Assembly (NCBI GenBank): GCA_019118725.1
Contig: DWYO01000141.1
Coordinates: 1-8,034 of the forward strand
DNA length: 8,034 nt
DNA from: Candidatus Parabacteroides intestinavium
GTDB lineage: Bacteria > Bacteroidota > Bacteroidia > Bacteroidales > Tannerellaceae
Direction: 5' to 3'
Below the pieces are notes generated by a model that did not search any database, was not told where the DNA came from, and saw only the letters and a list, made by a program, of their open reading frames with translations. A program made the translations under genes and the position numbers. The first letter of the stretch is position 1, and every line of letters starts with the position of its first letter. Shown here piece by piece: positions 7,268-8,034 of the stretch.

Positions 7268-8034
7268 CTGTTTTTCATCCTTTCTTTACGAGCTTTTTCC
7301 TTGGCCTTCAATTCAGCTTTACGTGCTTTTTCACGCTCTTTCAGCAGCTTCTTGTAGGCTCGTTCTTTCTCTTTGAGCTCTTTTTCCCGTTGTTTGATTT
7401 TCTCTTTGTAAGCACGTTCTTTCTCCTTACGCAATTGCTCACGTGCCTTCAATTTCGCTTTCCGTTCCTCTTCCGTCTTTTTCAACTTCGCTTTCCGGTC
7501 TGCTTCCTGTTGCTTTTCACGCTCTTTCTTCGCTTTCAGCAATGCCTCTTCCTGCTCTTTCTGTTGAGATTCCAACACGGCCCGTTCTTCAGCGTTCTTT
7601 TCCAGTACCGCCTTTTCAACAGCCTTTTCTTCTTCAAAAGCCTGACGCGCCTTTTCCTTTTCAGCCTCTTCCGCCTCAGCCTGAAGTCGGCGAATCTCTT
7701 CGATATCCTCCAAGGTCAAACCTTTATCTGTTTCCGGTTTTGGAGCCGGCAAGATAGGTCGATCGGTCTTTTCCGGAATGGCCTGTTGCCGGATAACCGG
7801 TTGGATTGTATCTTCCGGCAAAAGAATCAATGAATCTGTTTCGATGACAGGCAATACAAGATGCTCTATACTTACCGAATCTTCCTGTATCTGTACGCTA
7901 TCTTCCGCCTCTATTTCAGGTTCTTCCTCATTCAAAGCCGCCTGACGCGCTTTCCAACGCGCTTGCAACTCCGGAGCTACATCATGGAAGTTCTGATCAA
8001 AGAACGCAATGTATTCATCTAAAGTTTTGCCATG
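7264..8034 (-). CDS. Protein with long charged coiled-coil or single-helix C-terminus, 5' end outside window
   Basis: The frame is open to the right edge, so 256 C-terminal residues are visible and the true start lies outside. A TTG at 7968 could be read as a start, but the 22 codons before it (HGKTLDEYIAFFDQNFHDVA and on) look like ordinary coding sequence, so I treat the gene as partial. Visible order: a short folded-looking segment (1-33), an acidic region of Glu, Asp, Ser and hydrophobic residues (34-80), a proline-containing linker (about 85-102), then about 150 residues of Glu/Lys/Arg/Ala helix to the end. That helix becomes strongly basic and includes a near-perfect 18-residue repeat. 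I do not recognise the family, and no catalytic motif is visible here. The missing N-terminus may hold a domain or membrane segments that would settle the function. The TGA overlaps the ribF ATG by four bases, implying co-translation with ribF. Confidence 0.75.
   Translation of the reverse strand, partial: HGKTLDEYIAFFDQNFHDVAPELQARWKARQAALNEEEPEIEAEDSVQIQEDSVSIEHLVLPVIETDSLILLPEDTIQPVIRQQAIPEKTDRPILPAPKPETDKGLTLEDIEEIRRLQAEAEEAEKEKARQAFEEEKAVEKAVLEKNAEERAVLESQQKEQEEALLKAKKEREKQQEADRKAKLKKTEEERKAKLKAREQLRKEKERAYKEKIKQREKELKEKERAYKKLLKEREKARKAELKAKEKARKERMKNR
7321..7428 (-). repeat. Two tandem 54-base (18-codon) repeats in the helical tail gene
   Basis: Copy one (7375-7428) encodes KEKERAYKEKIKQREKEL and copy two (7321-7374) encodes KEKERAYKKLLKEREKAR. 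Eight residues are identical at the start of each unit, and the DNA is close but not identical there (for example CGT GCT TAC versus CGA GCC TAC). This suggests an old in-frame duplication kept at the protein level. Eighteen residues are five alpha-helical turns, so the repeat preserves helix phase. Confidence 0.7.

Noticed and set aside
7390..7833. Plus-strand open frames (147 and 104 codons) opposite the coiled-coil gene
   Set aside because: They are antisense to a Glu/Lys-rich coding region, whose complement gives Phe/Leu/Ser/Pro-rich stretches without stops. They show no domain and no independent start context.

Overview
The window reads as Bacteroidales chromosome (Bacteroides/Parabacteroides type). 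GC is moderate and start codons mostly follow A/T-rich leaders with no convincing Shine-Dalgarno. The gene content also fits that order: a bifunctional RibF, an ArgE-like M20 deacylase, a secreted family 78 rhamnosidase-like enzyme and polysaccharide-type functions. This placement is inference from style and content, not from a marker gene.

All six protein-coding genes lie on the minus strand, so the order of transcription is right to left. First comes the 3' part of a gene whose product ends in about 150 residues of charged helix (7264-8034, 5' end outside the window). Its stop overlaps the ribF start by 4 bases. A 99-base gap then separates ribF (6338-7267) from an ArgE/DapE-like M20 metallo-deacylase (5186-6238). 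One base later a Wzx-like flippase starts (3856-5184), and its last 19 bases overlap the start of an asparagine-synthetase-like ligase (2285-3874). The spacing suggests one polycistronic unit, or two split in the 99-base gap.

After a 207-base A/T-rich gap, a secreted GH78 alpha-L-rhamnosidase-like protein (1-2077) begins and runs off the left edge. It has no internal stop in the 692 codons visible. The gap is the most likely place for a new promoter.

The part most worth following is the deacylase-flippase-ligase trio. An exporter of lipid-linked glycans is coupled to an AsnB-like enzyme that keeps its ATP-pyrophosphatase loop but has lost the N-terminal cysteine used for glutamine hydrolysis. 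No glycosyltransferase is visible nearby. This could be a small glycan-modification and export module behind housekeeping genes, but the sequence alone does not prove a joint function. No RNA gene, CRISPR array, insertion sequence, integrase or attachment site was found.
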